A stretch of DNA of 64,000 nucleotides from Lachnospiraceae bacterium (GCA_015057635.1 SVEB01000020.1:34286-98285); one strand, 5' to 3'; positions 52,281 to 62,743 are shown, numbered from the stretch's first letter. The notes: a model not told the origin generated them from the letters alone. Made by a program: numbers and translations.

Positions 52281-54017
52281 ATGGATTATAAAAAGATGTA
52301 CGACGAATGGCTGACAAACCCATGTTTTGATACCAAAACAAAAGAAGAGTTATTTGCAATTAAAAATGATGAAAATGAAATCAAGGAGCGTTTCTTTACA
52401 GAGTTAGAGTTTGGTACAGCAGGTTTAAGAGGCATCATTGGTGCCGGATGCAACCGTATGAACATTTATACCGTAAGAAAAGCAACACAGGGACTTGCAA
52501 ATTACATTAAGTCTCAGGGAAAACAGGCGCAGGGTGTCTGCATCGCTTATGACAGCAGAAGAATGTCTCCTGAATTCGCAAGAGAAGCTGCGTTATGTTT
52601 AAATGCAAATGGAATCAAGGCATATGTATTTGAATCTCTCCGCCCAACACCGGAATTATCATTTGGTGTAAGAGAATTAGGCTGTGTTGCAGGCATTAAC
52701 ATTACAGCAAGCCATAATCCTCCGGAATACAACGGCTATAAAGTATACTGGGAAGACGGCGCTCAGATCACACCTCCTCATGACACCGGAATTATGGCAG
52801 AAGTAAAGGCTGTGACCGACTATGCTTCTGTAGCTACAATGGATTATGAAACGGCAGTAAAAGAAGGGCTTTATATTACAATCGGCAGTGAAATCGATGA
52901 TAAATACATTGCAGAATTAAAGAAACAGGTGATTCATCAGGACTGCATCAATCAGATGGCAAAGGAATTAAAGATTGTTTACACACCACTTCATGGAACC
53001 GGCAATGTCCCAGTTCGCCGCGTACTAAAAGAGTTAGGTTTTGAGAATGTATATGTTGTGCCGGAACAGGAACTTCCAGACGGTGAATTCCCAACCGTGA
53101 GCTATCCAAATCCGGAAGCAAAAGAAGCATTTGCATTAGGACTTGCCCTTGCTAAGAAAGTAGATGCGGACTTAGTGCTCGCAACCGATCCGGATGCAGA
53201 CCGTTTAGGCGTTTATGTAAAGGATTCGAAGACTGGAGAATATCATTCCTTAACCGGCAATATGTCCGGATGTCTTCTTGCTGATTATGTAATCGGCCAG
53301 ACAAAGGAGAAGAATGGCGGACTTCCGGCAGACGGTACCCTCATTAAGACAATTGTTACAACCAATATGGCAGATGCGATCGCAAAATATTACGGCGTGC
53401 GCTTAATTGAAGTGCTCACCGGATTTAAATATATCGGTGGTGAGATTTTAAAATTCGAAACCACACAGGAAGGAACCTATCTGTTTGGCTTTGAAGAAAG
53501 CTATGGCTGTTTGATCGGAACCCATGCAAGAGATAAAGATGCAGTAGTGGCTACCATGGCTCTTTGTGAGGCAGCAGCGTACTATAAGACAAAGAATATG
53601 ACGTTATGGGATGCGATGATCGCATTATATGAACGTTACGGCTATTATAAAGATGATGTAAAATCCATTACGTTAAAGGGTATTGAAGGATTAGAGAAGA
53701 TTCAGACAATCTTATCCGGTTTACGAGGCAGTGCTCCAAAGAGCTTTGGCTCTTATGAGATTCTGTCTGCAAGAGATTATAAAGCTGACACAATCAAGAA
53801 TCTTAAGACCGGCGAAGTAACCAAGACAGGCCTTCCAAACTCCAATGTATTATATTATGATTTAACGGATTCTGCATGGGTTTGTGTAAGACCATCCGGT
53901 ACAGAACCAAAGATCAAGATTTACTACGGAGTGGTTGGTTCTTCTATGGAAGAAGCAGAACAGTTATCTGCTTCTTTAGCACAGGATGTAATGAAAGAAA
54001 TCGAACGCTATATGTAG
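52281..54017 (+). CDS. pgcA: phosphosugar mutase (phosphoglucomutase family)
   Basis: Interconverts hexose-1- and 6-phosphates. Protein of 578 residues. The phospho-serine loop TASHNPPEYNGYK is near residue 143, the Mg-binding DPDADRLGV near 309, the sugar-binding GFEESYGCLIG near 415, and the phosphate-binding RPSGTEPKIKIYYG near 540. The length matches PgcA-type phosphoglucomutases of Firmicutes; phosphopentomutase activity cannot be excluded. AAGGAGGAG precedes the ATG. Confidence 0.93.
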   Translation: MDYKKMYDEWLTNPCFDTKTKEELFAIKNDENEIKERFFTELEFGTAGLRGIIGAGCNRMNIYTVRKATQGLANYIKSQGKQAQGVCIAYDSRRMSPEFAREAALCLNANGIKAYVFESLRPTPELSFGVRELGCVAGINITASHNPPEYNGYKVYWEDGAQITPPHDTGIMAEVKAVTDYASVATMDYETAVKEGLYITIGSEIDDKYIAELKKQVIHQDCINQMAKELKIVYTPLHGTGNVPVRRVLKELGFENVYVVPEQELPDGEFPTVSYPNPEAKEAFALGLALAKKVDADLVLATDPDADRLGVYVKDSKTGEYHSLTGNMSGCLLADYVIGQTKEKNGGLPADGTLIKTIVTTNMADAIAKYYGVRLIEVLTGFKYIGGEILKFETTQEGTYLFGFEESYGCLIGTHARDKDAVVATMALCEAAAYYKTKNMTLWDAMIALYERYGYYKDDVKSITLKGIEGLEKIQTILSGLRGSAPKSFGSYEILSARDYKADTIKNLKTGEVTKTGLPNSNVLYYDLTDSAWVCVRPSGTEPKIKIYYGVVGSSMEEAEQLSASLAQDVMKEIERYM

Positions 54018-54041
54018 GAAGACGGAAAAGGGCTACCCATT

Positions 54042-54092
54042 AAAACAAGAAGTGGCTGTCGCACTAAGAGTGCGACAGCCACTTCTTGTTTT
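54042..54092. terminator. terminator between convergent genes
   Basis: A perfect 23-bp stem whose 5' arm begins AAAACAAGAAGTGGCTGTCG, loop TAAGA, with A/T-rich ends on both sides. It separates the phosphosugar mutase gene and the convergent GGDEF/EAL gene. Confidence 0.9.
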
Positions 54093-54152
54093 ATTTCATT
54101 TTTATAATGATATAGATGCTTGCAGCGAGTCAGTCTACAATCCGAAAGAGCC

Positions 54153-57100
54153 TTAGACAACATCGGTTAAAGGCAGGTAGCGCGATTCAAATTCGGATAG
54201 AGGAAGGGGCTTATCATAGAGATATCCCTGCGCCATATAACAGCCAATACTTTTTAAAAAATCGGACTGTTCCCTGGTCTCTACCCCTTCACAGATAACA
54301 TCCATATGAAGCTTTGAAGCCATTTCCACGATGCTTGAGATGACGATCTTTTCCCTCTTTGTGGCTGTCTTGGAGTGAAAGAAGTCTTTATCAATTTTTA
54401 ATACATCAAATGGAAGATCGGATAATAGATTTAAGGAGGAAAGGCCGGAGCCGAAGTCGTCCATGGAAAGGCTGAAACCATAGGACTTGATTTTTTGCAG
54501 AACGGAAGTTAAATAATGTTTTCCTTCTACAAAGGCACTTTCGGTGATTTCAATCTCAATCAGGTGAAAAGGAATTTCGTAGCCGGATACGATTTCTCTT
54601 AACTTCTCAGGAAATACATCTGTTTTAAAGTGTGCTCTTGAGAAGTTCACGCTGATCGGATAGATTTTTTGATTACGATCTAATGCCTGACGGATATACT
54701 GACAGACGGAGTCTAATACATAGTAATCCAGTTCGGTGATAAAACCATTTTCCTCAAAGAACGGAATAAAGGAAGCCGGAGAGACAATCTGCCCATCGTT
54801 CCGAATCCAGCGGGTAAGTGCTTCCGCGCCGATTAATTCCATAGTCTGAATGTTGACCTTTGGCTGATAGTAAACAAGGAATTCTTTGTTTTTAAGAGCA
54901 TCCTCCATCAAATCTTCCATCAGCTTCTGTTCTAAAAGCACATGGCGCATCGCATCGGTAAAGAAGGTATAGGAGGACTTATGCGGTGTCTTCGTATTCT
55001 TTCTTGCAATATTGGCACGGTCAACACAAACAATGGCCTGGTCATAGTCGGCAGTGAAGCAGATACCGATAGAAAGGAAGAATTTAAAATACTCACCTTC
55101 TAAGGAACGGATCTGGCGGCCTTTCTCTAAGATTAGTTCCGCAATAGAAGATAAATCCTCTGTTGTTGTATATTCATAAAGTGCTGCAAATTTATCCCCG
55201 GTAATACGGCATACAAGATTTGGCTCAGGGCTGACATCCATTAAGATCTGTGCAAGGGAGGTTAAGATCAGGTCTCCGTTCTGATAGCCGTAATTCTCAT
55301 TCAGCAGCTTAAACTGGCTGATATCCAGATAAAAGACCGCTCTTTTTCGTCCGTCCTTATTGGAAAGCACATTATCTACAGCGGTAAGGAATGTATTGAA
55401 ATTATAAGTTCCGGTAAGCAGGTCCTTTTTGGAAAGAAGGTTTGCTTTTCTGGTGGAACGCAGATGATTTAAGTATCCGCCGATTACCTTTAAAAGCAGT
55501 GAGAGGGAATCAATCTCGTTTTTCTGCCATTTATGTACCTGCTTTAAGATGGAGATATTCACATATCCGGTATAGGTGCCATGATCATAGATGCCGCACT
55601 GAAAAAGAGATTTCACGCGTCGCAAGGATGCACGGACATTTGAGTTGATCTTTTGATTTTTTAGCAGGCCTTTGACATCGGATGTATAAAAGATTCCGTT
55701 TGTTCCTTTTTCAAAAAGCAGGGCAGGCTTTACTTCTTCTATAGGAGCGCTCATCGCCTGATAAGGAAGTTTGTAGGATGCATCGGAATACCATTCATAG
55801 GATACCATGCAAGTCTTGCCATCCTCGGAGAATTCCATAATGCTGATATGATCCAGATTATAATAGCCGCCGATCAGGGACAGTACCATATTAATGGAAA
55901 TGTCGATTTCTCGTGAGTCAAATAAGATCTCAATAATATTTGCAATGATATTGCTGTCTACAAGAGATTTATCTTCGTGGAAGAACTTCACTTCTGGATG
56001 GGAGTAGTGAATCCGGTTCTCCATCTCATAATCCGGAAGGGCAGGAAGCTTCTCTGAATACATGCAGAACTGATTGCGGCCTTGATTCTTTGCTGCATAA
56101 AGAGCAGTGTCTGCACTTCTGTATAAAGAATCGAACGTGGTTCCGTCGCTTGGATAAAGGGAGACGCCGACACTTCCCGAAAGGCAGAGGGAAGCGTTGT
56201 CACCAATATAGATCTCATGGAACAGCCTGCATGCGTTTCTTGCCTGGGACTGGATATAGGAAAGGGAAGGAGCATCATAGATTAGTACCGCGAACTCATC
56301 TCCTCCGATTCTTCCGATAATATCATGTTTTTGAAACAGCTTTTTAAGCTTTGTGCTTAGATCGATCAGAACCGCATCGCCAAACAGATGTCCGAGTGTA
56401 TCATTGATCTGTTTGAAGTTATCAATGTCAATGATCAGAAACGCTAAAATGGCGGGTTTTTCGGCTCTGTTTAATAGTTCTGTAATGCACTCCTTCATTT
56501 TTCCATGGTTGTAAAGCTTGGTTAAGGAATCCTGCCCCATAAGTTCCTGCAGACGCATAAGCTCCTGCTTTTTATCATGAATGTTAATGGATTGCCCGAT
56601 GACAGAAATCGGATTATGATCAGCATCGTAGAGTTTGGTACCGCTTAGTTCATACCAGATGTATTCGTTATCCGCATTTTTAGCACGGACTTCTACATGA
56701 CCGGAAGGCTCACTGGAAAGCAGGAATGTACAGAAATGGTAAAACGCCTCATAATCATCCGGATGCAAGCTCCCGCTTCGGATGACAGTAGCGGGAAAGT
56801 CCGGGATCACAGCATTTCCTATATAGATGCCAACGGATGCATCTTCCTTTATAAGCGTATTTGTTTTTAAGGTGTATTCCCATACCGTGTCTTTCGTATG
56901 GGAAAGAGCGATTTTAAAACGCTGCTGTTCAAGCAGCAGGGAGCTATGATGCGCATGCATCTGCCTTGTGCAGAATGTATAAAAGAACATAATGCATACA
57001 ATAAGCAGGGATACGATCAGCAGAACCTTATATGTAAAATCCTTTGCCATATTATGCAGCACATAAGACTGTTCTTTAAAAAAATTAATCTCATCGTCCG

Positions 57101-57251
57101 TAATCTGTCCCGAAGAAATGAGGGCGCTAAGCTTTTCATTAAACTGCCGGGAAAAATCCCTGGTGTAGTTTTGATAGCTGATGGAAAGCAGAATAAGAAG
57201 TGCCATGCTAAACGTAAGGATGGCAATAGCTGGGGCTGATAACTTTTTCAA
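54153..57251 (-). CDS. PAS-GGDEF-GGDEF-EAL cyclic-di-GMP protein
   Basis: Protein of 1032 residues. I chose the TTG at 57251, six bases after AGGAGG; the longer ATG frame from 57281 runs through that site. Order: transmembrane helix at 5-25, an extracellular loop to about 65, a second helix at about 70-95, a PAS domain (about 110-235), and an intact GGDEF domain (RIGGDEFAVL near 325). Then comes a GAF-like region, a second degenerate GGDEF (RITGDKFAAL), and a complete EAL domain (GAEALTRW, EITESAF, MDDFGSGLSSL, KIDKDF, CEGVET). It can plausibly make and break c-di-GMP. Confidence 0.93.
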   Translation of the reverse strand: MKKLSAPAIAILTFSMALLILLSISYQNYTRDFSRQFNEKLSALISSGQITDDEINFFKEQSYVLHNMAKDFTYKVLLIVSLLIVCIMFFYTFCTRQMHAHHSSLLLEQQRFKIALSHTKDTVWEYTLKTNTLIKEDASVGIYIGNAVIPDFPATVIRSGSLHPDDYEAFYHFCTFLLSSEPSGHVEVRAKNADNEYIWYELSGTKLYDADHNPISVIGQSINIHDKKQELMRLQELMGQDSLTKLYNHGKMKECITELLNRAEKPAILAFLIIDIDNFKQINDTLGHLFGDAVLIDLSTKLKKLFQKHDIIGRIGGDEFAVLIYDAPSLSYIQSQARNACRLFHEIYIGDNASLCLSGSVGVSLYPSDGTTFDSLYRSADTALYAAKNQGRNQFCMYSEKLPALPDYEMENRIHYSHPEVKFFHEDKSLVDSNIIANIIEILFDSREIDISINMVLSLIGGYYNLDHISIMEFSEDGKTCMVSYEWYSDASYKLPYQAMSAPIEEVKPALLFEKGTNGIFYTSDVKGLLKNQKINSNVRASLRRVKSLFQCGIYDHGTYTGYVNISILKQVHKWQKNEIDSLSLLLKVIGGYLNHLRSTRKANLLSKKDLLTGTYNFNTFLTAVDNVLSNKDGRKRAVFYLDISQFKLLNENYGYQNGDLILTSLAQILMDVSPEPNLVCRITGDKFAALYEYTTTEDLSSIAELILEKGRQIRSLEGEYFKFFLSIGICFTADYDQAIVCVDRANIARKNTKTPHKSSYTFFTDAMRHVLLEQKLMEDLMEDALKNKEFLVYYQPKVNIQTMELIGAEALTRWIRNDGQIVSPASFIPFFEENGFITELDYYVLDSVCQYIRQALDRNQKIYPISVNFSRAHFKTDVFPEKLREIVSGYEIPFHLIEIEITESAFVEGKHYLTSVLQKIKSYGFSLSMDDFGSGLSSLNLLSDLPFDVLKIDKDFFHSKTATKREKIVISSIVEMASKLHMDVICEGVETREQSDFLKSIGCYMAQGYLYDKPLPLSEFESRYLPLTDVV

Positions 57252-57311
57252 GAGAAACCTCCTTTTGTATCGTAGATGCAATTATCATTAGTACATATTT
57301 CCTAAAAAAAT

Positions 57312-57340
57312 ATTATACATATTTAGAAAATAAATGTAAA
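57312..57340 (-). promoter_or_regulatory. promoter of the GGDEF/EAL gene
   Basis: Minus-strand TTTACA and TATAAT separated by 17 bases, about 60 bases before the TTG start. Confidence 0.75.
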
Positions 57341-57440
57341 GATTGTAATTAACTGCTGAAATATAGGGGAATAAGGAAGAAGCTTGCTTTTTCAATCAAA
57401 AATAGCTATGATAATAGCAGAAAGAAAGCAGGAGGAAATT

Positions 57441-57959
57441 ATGGGTGAGATAGTGATTGAAGAGAAGCGGAGCAAGGCATTCAAGCTGGTTTTTGCAGGC
57501 TTTTTTATGTTTGCGGCATCGTTAGCATTATGGGCGATCGGAATCAGCGATCAAGTATTCTTTTATAAACTGATCGGGTGTATGGCATCTGTCTTTTTTT
57601 TCATCGCATTTATTGCGGCATTGATCCGTGCGATGAAGAAGAAGCCGCTTCTTGTAATCAAGGGAGATGGTATTATAGAATCCTCTTCTGCCAGTTCCAT
57701 CGGTTTCGTTTCATATGATGAAATTGAGAAATTTGAGGTTGTGAATATATATGGGCAGAAGGTGATTGGAATTCTTCCGAAAGATAACGAAGAGTTTATT
57801 AAGAAGTTGCCAAGAAACAAGCAGAGAGCAGCGAATATGAATATCAAGATGAGCTTTCCGCCGGCATCTATTCGTGTGGACACGGCAAAAGATATGACAA
57901 TTGAAGACATCTATAGTCTATTGCAGAAACGATTAAAGGATTACACATCATTTTATTAA
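57441..57959 (+). CDS. small membrane protein, STM3941-like
   Basis: Protein of 172 residues from the ATG at 57441, with AGGAGG upstream; a frame from 57384 has no site. Two transmembrane helices (LVFAGFFMFAASLALWAIGI and the next at about 45-65) are followed by a cytoplasmic PH-like segment (LLVIKGDGIIESSSASSIGF then SYDEIEKFEV). It resembles proteins I know as the STM3941 family, whose role is unknown. It lies 20 bases before the M42 peptidase gene. Confidence 0.7.
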   Translation: MGEIVIEEKRSKAFKLVFAGFFMFAASLALWAIGISDQVFFYKLIGCMASVFFFIAFIAALIRAMKKKPLLVIKGDGIIESSSASSIGFVSYDEIEKFEVVNIYGQKVIGILPKDNEEFIKKLPRNKQRAANMNIKMSFPPASIRVDTAKDMTIEDIYSLLQKRLKDYTSFY

Positions 57960-57979
57960 AATGTCAGGAGGACTTAAGC

Positions 57980-59002
57980 ATGAAGACAGCAGATTATATC
58001 ATCGACAAATTAGAGGACATCGTAAATATCCCAAGCCCATCAGGCTTTACAAAAGATGTGATGGAGTACGTAAGAAAGGAAGCAGAAGGGTTAGGATATG
58101 AGGCTGAATATATTCAAAAGGGCGGCCTCATCATTTCGGTAAATGGTGCAGGAGAGGATACCCTTGGTCTTTCTGCTCATGTGGATACGCTAGGCGCCAT
58201 GGTACGTTCCATTGCAAGTGATGGAACTTTAAATTTTACAAGCGTTGGCGGCTTTACGATGAACAGTATTGAAGGAGAGTACTGCAAGATTCATACAAGG
58301 GATGGCAGGGTATATACCGGAACTATCCTGTGTAAGAGTCCTTCTGTTCATGTGCAGGATGATGCGAGAACCTGTGAGCGAAAAGAAAAGAACATGCAGG
58401 TCCGCATCGATGAGGAAGTGTCAAGCAAAGAGGAAACAGTAGCATTAGGCATTCAGGCAGGAGATTACATAAGCTTTGATCCACGCTTTGTATATACCAA
58501 GAGTGGTTATGTCAAATCCAGACATTTAGATGATAAGGCAAGCGTTGCCGTGCTTCTTGGACTTTTAAAGGAGATCAAAGATCAGAACATCATACCTTCC
58601 CGGAACATTAAGATCTTAGTCAGCAACCTAGAGGAAATCGGATTAGGAGCGACTTATCTTCCGGCAGATATTACGGAATTCATCGCCGTTGATATGGGCT
58701 GTATCGGAGATGACTTAAATGGAAATGAACATTCCGTATCGATCTGTGCCTTAGATTCCACCGGACCATATGATTATGATACAACGACGAAATTAATCAA
58801 TCTGGCAAAAGAAGAGAATATCCCGTATGTGGTGGATGTGTTCCCACATTACGGCTCCGACGCTTCCGCAGCCATGAGAGGGGGAAACAATATCAAGACT
58901 GCTTTAATCGGCCAAGGCATCCATGCATCCCATGGAATGGAACGCACCCATAGAACCGCATTAGAAGCTACCCTTCACCTTTTATTGGCGTACATCCGCT
59001 AA
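57980..59002 (+). CDS. M42-family metallo-aminopeptidase
   Basis: Cytoplasmic aminopeptidase or glutamyl-aminopeptidase-like enzyme of 340 residues. Metal ligands are visible: SAHVDTLGAMV near residue 68, HLDDKASVAV near 182, NLEEIGLGATY near 215 (catalytic Glu), VDMG near 237, and GIHASHGMERTH near 315. EEIGLGA replaces the more common EEVGLRGA. AGGAGG precedes the ATG. Probably cotranscribed with the STM3941-like gene. Substrate preference cannot be read. Confidence 0.92.
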   Translation: MKTADYIIDKLEDIVNIPSPSGFTKDVMEYVRKEAEGLGYEAEYIQKGGLIISVNGAGEDTLGLSAHVDTLGAMVRSIASDGTLNFTSVGGFTMNSIEGEYCKIHTRDGRVYTGTILCKSPSVHVQDDARTCERKEKNMQVRIDEEVSSKEETVALGIQAGDYISFDPRFVYTKSGYVKSRHLDDKASVAVLLGLLKEIKDQNIIPSRNIKILVSNLEEIGLGATYLPADITEFIAVDMGCIGDDLNGNEHSVSICALDSTGPYDYDTTTKLINLAKEENIPYVVDVFPHYGSDASAAMRGGNNIKTALIGQGIHASHGMERTHRTALEATLHLLLAYIR

Positions 59003-59137
59003 ATTTGCATAATTTTAACTGTTTTTAATAAAACTTTAATGCCACATATATAGAAATTCTTATGTGAAACAGGTAAGATAAAAGAACAAAAGGCCGGGGG
59101 AATCCGGCCTACATAGAAAGGAATAGGTGGGGGACAG

Positions 59138-60064
59138 ATGAATAAAGAAAAATCGATAAAGACTTCCCGCGTGATTAAAATCGTTGCTGCGGTTGTCGTG
59201 TTACTGATTTTAGTCAGCCAGTCAATGTATAGCATTGGCGAACAGGAGCAGGCAGTGATCACAACGTTTGGAAAACCAAGCTGGGAAGGGGATCCGGGGC
59301 TTCATTTTAAAATACCGTTTATTCAGAAAGTACAGTTAGTCGATACGACGATTAAAGGAATTTCAATTGGATACGATCAGAATACAGGAGAATCCATAGA
59401 TGATGAATCCTTGATGATCACATCCGATTACAATTTCGTAAATGTAGACTTTTTCTTAGAGTATAAGGTAAGTGATCCAGTGAAGGCTGTATATGCATCC
59501 GAGCATCCGGTTGAGATTTTAAAGAATTTAGCGCAAAGCTGTATCCGTTCTCAGGTAGGAAGCTATGACGTAGATTCCGTAATCACAACTGGAAAGAATG
59601 AGATTCAGGCTGCAATCCGTGAGAAGATCGTACAGAAGTTAGAGGAACAGGATTTAGGCATTCAGCTTGTGAATATCACGATTCAGGATGCAGAGCCTCC
59701 GACAGATGAGGTAATGGAAGCATTTAAGGCAGTTGAAACGGCGAAACAGGGAAAAGAGACAGCAATCAATAATGCCAATAAATATCGTAATGAGCAGCTT
59801 CCTCAGGCAGAAGCAAAGATAGATAAAATCATCAAAGAAGCAGAAGCTAAGAAAGCGGCAAGAATTTACGAGGCAGAAGGCCAAGTGGCAAGGTTCAATG
59901 CCATGTACGCAGAATATATCAAGAATCCTTTAATTACAAAGCAGCGTATGTTTTATGAAACAATGGAAGAAGTCCTTCCAGATCTGAAAGTGATTATTGA
60001 CAGTTCAGAGGGCGGCGTTCAGAAGATCCTGCCAATTGATTCATTCACGAAGGAGGCTGAGTAA
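59138..60064 (+). CDS. hflK: SPFH protease-modulator protein, HflK-like
   Basis: Protein of 308 residues with one N-terminal transmembrane helix (IVAAVVVLLILVSQSMYSIG) and an SPFH/band-7 domain (QAVITTFGKPSWEGDPGLHF to about residue 210), followed by a coiled coil rich in Lys/Glu/Ala. In other bacteria HflK pairs with HflC to form a cage around FtsH protease. The next gene is the HflC-like partner, after two bases. No ftsH gene is in the window. AGGTGGGGG precedes the ATG. Confidence 0.9.
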   Translation: MNKEKSIKTSRVIKIVAAVVVLLILVSQSMYSIGEQEQAVITTFGKPSWEGDPGLHFKIPFIQKVQLVDTTIKGISIGYDQNTGESIDDESLMITSDYNFVNVDFFLEYKVSDPVKAVYASEHPVEILKNLAQSCIRSQVGSYDVDSVITTGKNEIQAAIREKIVQKLEEQDLGIQLVNITIQDAEPPTDEVMEAFKAVETAKQGKETAINNANKYRNEQLPQAEAKIDKIIKEAEAKKAARIYEAEGQVARFNAMYAEYIKNPLITKQRMFYETMEEVLPDLKVIIDSSEGGVQKILPIDSFTKEAE

Positions 60065-60066
60065 AG

Positions 60067-60966
60067 ATGGGTGATATCCAACATATCCGTCCTAAAAGGA
60101 CTGGAATTAAAATTATAGTGGCAGCAGTCGTTGTACTTGCAGTATGGATTTTAGGAATGTCAGTGGTGGTGACGGAACAGAATGAATATACCCTGATTAA
60201 GGAATTCGGAAGGGTAGACCGCGTAATCACAGAAGCAGGTATTTCCTTTAAGACACCGTTTATTGAGACAACATCCACTCTTCCAAAGCAGACGCTGATT
60301 TACGATTTAGCAGCCAGCGACGTCATCACGATGGATAAGAAAACAATGGTGGCAGACAGTTATGTACTATGGAAGATCTCTGATCCAATCAAGTTTGTAA
60401 AGACATTGAATTCGCAGATCTCCAATGCAGAAAGCAGAATTAACACGACTGTATATAACTCCATTAAGAATGTCATTAGCTCTATGTCTCAGACAGAAGT
60501 GATTACAGGACGTGACGGCGCATTAAGCCAGGCAATTATGGAGAACATCGGAACAAGCATGGAACAGTACGGAATTCAGTTAATCTGTGTGGAAACCAAG
60601 CATTTAGACCTTCCAAGCGATAATAAAACAGCTGTTTATGAACGTATGATTTCCGAACGTAATAACATCGCGGCTTCTTATACCGCAGAAGGTGAATCAG
60701 AAGCAACCAAGATCCAGACAACAACGGACAATGAGATTGCGATTAGTATTTCTGAAGCAGAAGCAAAGGCTGAAAAGCTGATTGCAGAAGGTGAGGCAGA
60801 GTACATGAAAATCCTTTCCGAAGCATATAAAGACCAGAGCAGAAGTGATTTCTACACATTTGTACGTTCTTTAGATGCAGCGAAAGCTTCCCTTTCCGGT
60901 GATAATAAGACATTGATTTTAAATGCAGATTCACCGATCGCTCAGATTTTTAATACAATCGAATAA
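60067..60966 (+). CDS. hflC: SPFH protease-modulator protein, HflC-like
   Basis: Protein of 299 residues with an N-terminal helix (IIVAAVVVLAVWILGMSVVV) and a band-7 domain starting EQNEYTLIKEFGRVDRVITE. KTPFIETTSTLPKQ and the coiled coil with ISISEAEAKAEKLIAEGEAE follow, and the C-terminal part has SRSDFYTFVRSLDAAKASL, typical of HflC. AAGGAGG overlaps the end of hflK. The pair is expected to form a hetero-oligomeric membrane cage. Confidence 0.92.
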   Translation: MGDIQHIRPKRTGIKIIVAAVVVLAVWILGMSVVVTEQNEYTLIKEFGRVDRVITEAGISFKTPFIETTSTLPKQTLIYDLAASDVITMDKKTMVADSYVLWKISDPIKFVKTLNSQISNAESRINTTVYNSIKNVISSMSQTEVITGRDGALSQAIMENIGTSMEQYGIQLICVETKHLDLPSDNKTAVYERMISERNNIAASYTAEGESEATKIQTTTDNEIAISISEAEAKAEKLIAEGEAEYMKILSEAYKDQSRSDFYTFVRSLDAAKASLSGDNKTLILNADSPIAQIFNTIE

Positions 60967-61067
60967 AAGCATATACGTTAAAATCCCATGGGAATAGTAT
61001 AAGTTTTACTTTTTAACCGAGACTTAGATTATGCCGATGGGATTATGTGTGTAGAAAGGAGCTTGTT

Positions 61068-62516
61068 ATGAAAGGAAAGTTATATATTCTTCTGGCTGTT
61101 TTAGGAGTTATGACAGCTGCATTATCCGGATGCAAAAAGGAAGGCGTGAAGGAAGAGACCGTTTCGGAAGGGGTAGATGTAACACAGGTTGTTACTCCTA
61201 CGGTTGAACCGACGAAGGAACCAACAAAAGAGCCCACGATAGAGCCAACGGTGGAAGAAACGGCATCCGTTTTTGATGCGGATGCACTGTTAGAACAAAC
61301 CAAACAGTATGCAAGAGATATGGCAGCCGGCGAGTTTGGTAATGTGTTTTCAGCATTCAGCCTGTCAGTGAAGGCGCAGGTGCCGGAAAGTACATTAAAG
61401 TCCTCATATGAATCCGTAGTAGCGCCTCTTGGGGACTATATCGGAATTTATTCCGGTGAAGCCGATATCAAGGAAGACTATGCAAATGTTTATGTAGTAT
61501 CGGAATATGAGAATAACGGACTGATTTTAAGTGTGTCTTATAATACCGATCTTCAGATTCGAAAAATCAACTTGAATTATTATACCTTGAATAAAGAGGT
61601 ACAAAACAGTGCGGTAAAGGAAGTGGATATTCAGATCGGAGATCCGACAATGCTGTTAGACGGAAAGTTAACACTTCCGGTAGGGGTTGAGAATCCACCG
61701 GTTGTGATCTTAGTGCAGGGATCCGGACAGAGTGATATGGATGAGACAATCGGTGCTACAAGCAATAAACCGTTCCGTGATATCGCATATGGCCTTGCAG
61801 AACGCGGTATCGCAAGTATCCGTTACAATAAGAGATATTATCAGTATCCGGAGTTAGCGGGGAATGAGATCACGATTTACGATGAGGTGCTTGATGATGT
61901 AGGATATGCGATTGAATTTGCAAAGGTGAATACGCTTGTGGATGGGGAAAGGCTCTTTATTGCCGGCCACAGCCTTGGCGGCATGCTCTGTCCGAAGATT
62001 GCATCGGATCATAAGGAAGTGATTGGATTTATCTCTCTTGCAGGGTCACCAAGACGGTTAGAGGAGATCATCTACGACCAGAATATGAAGATATTAGAGA
62101 CGATGGATAATGTAACGGAGGAGTACAAGGAAAGCGTAAAGGCTGAATTAGAGCAGATGATCGCGACCATTCAGAATTTGGATGAGAGTACGATGAACAC
62201 CGCTATCTTAGGTGCGACCGGATACTATTGGAACAGTTTAGAACAGATTGATACAAAAGAGCTAGTGAAGAATCTTACGATCCCAATGCTGTTTTTACAG
62301 GGAAGTGCAGACTTCCAGGTATATGCGGATGTGGATTTCGTACAGTGGCAGAAACTGTTAGCGGGTCATGACAATGCGAAGTTTAAACTGTATGCGAACT
62401 TAAATCATTTGTTTATGGAATCGCAGGGATTAAGCGATACCACGGAATACGATGTAATGAATCATGTATCGGATACCGTAATCGCAGATATAGCGCAGTT
62501 TGTGCTAGACAATTAG
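61068..62516 (+). CDS. lipoprotein with DUF3887-like and alpha/beta hydrolase domains
   Basis: Protein of 482 residues from the ATG at 61068, with AAAGGAG upstream; a GTG start at 61047 is less likely. Lipoprotein signal with lipobox LSGC (Cys22), then a Thr/Glu/Pro repeat linker (PTVEPTKEPTKEPTIEPTVE). A DUF3887-like domain lies at about 65-180, followed by an alpha/beta hydrolase (VVILVQGSGQSDMDET, GHSLGGMLCPKI with the nucleophile Ser near 302, and a C-terminal His in NLNHLFMES). Extracellular esterase or peptidase; substrate unknown. Confidence 0.88.
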   Translation: MKGKLYILLAVLGVMTAALSGCKKEGVKEETVSEGVDVTQVVTPTVEPTKEPTKEPTIEPTVEETASVFDADALLEQTKQYARDMAAGEFGNVFSAFSLSVKAQVPESTLKSSYESVVAPLGDYIGIYSGEADIKEDYANVYVVSEYENNGLILSVSYNTDLQIRKINLNYYTLNKEVQNSAVKEVDIQIGDPTMLLDGKLTLPVGVENPPVVILVQGSGQSDMDETIGATSNKPFRDIAYGLAERGIASIRYNKRYYQYPELAGNEITIYDEVLDDVGYAIEFAKVNTLVDGERLFIAGHSLGGMLCPKIASDHKEVIGFISLAGSPRRLEEIIYDQNMKILETMDNVTEEYKESVKAELEQMIATIQNLDESTMNTAILGATGYYWNSLEQIDTKELVKNLTIPMLFLQGSADFQVYADVDFVQWQKLLAGHDNAKFKLYANLNHLFMESQGLSDTTEYDVMNHVSDTVIADIAQFVLDN

Positions 62517-62535
62517 GAAGAAAATAAAAAGGAAG

Positions 62536-62613
62536 AAAAGCCCGGGAATGAAAACAAAAAGTTGCTTTCTATGTTTGATTGCAGCAAAGAGAAGTTTTCA
62601 TTCCCGGGCTTTT
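62536..62613 (+). terminator. terminator after the lipoprotein hydrolase gene
   Basis: A 20-bp perfect stem starting AAAAGCCCGGGAATGAAAAC with a 38-base loop that contains a smaller TTGCT/AGCAA stem; T residues close it. Confidence 0.75.
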
Positions 62614-62714
62614 GTGTTTGGAGTGATTCCTGGCGTAGAATCTCCATAAAAAAGAGGAAAGGGAATATTGATTAGAAAAGAGAGTAAGTTATCTAAAAAA
62701 AGTAAAAAATAGTA

Positions 62715-62743
62715 TTGCTATTTTAAATTATATCTGTTATATT
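62715..62743 (+). promoter_or_regulatory. clpB promoter
   Basis: TTGCTA and TATATT separated by 17 bases. The leader to clpB would be about 190 bases. I see neither a CIRCE element nor a clear CtsR repeat in this gap. Confidence 0.55.
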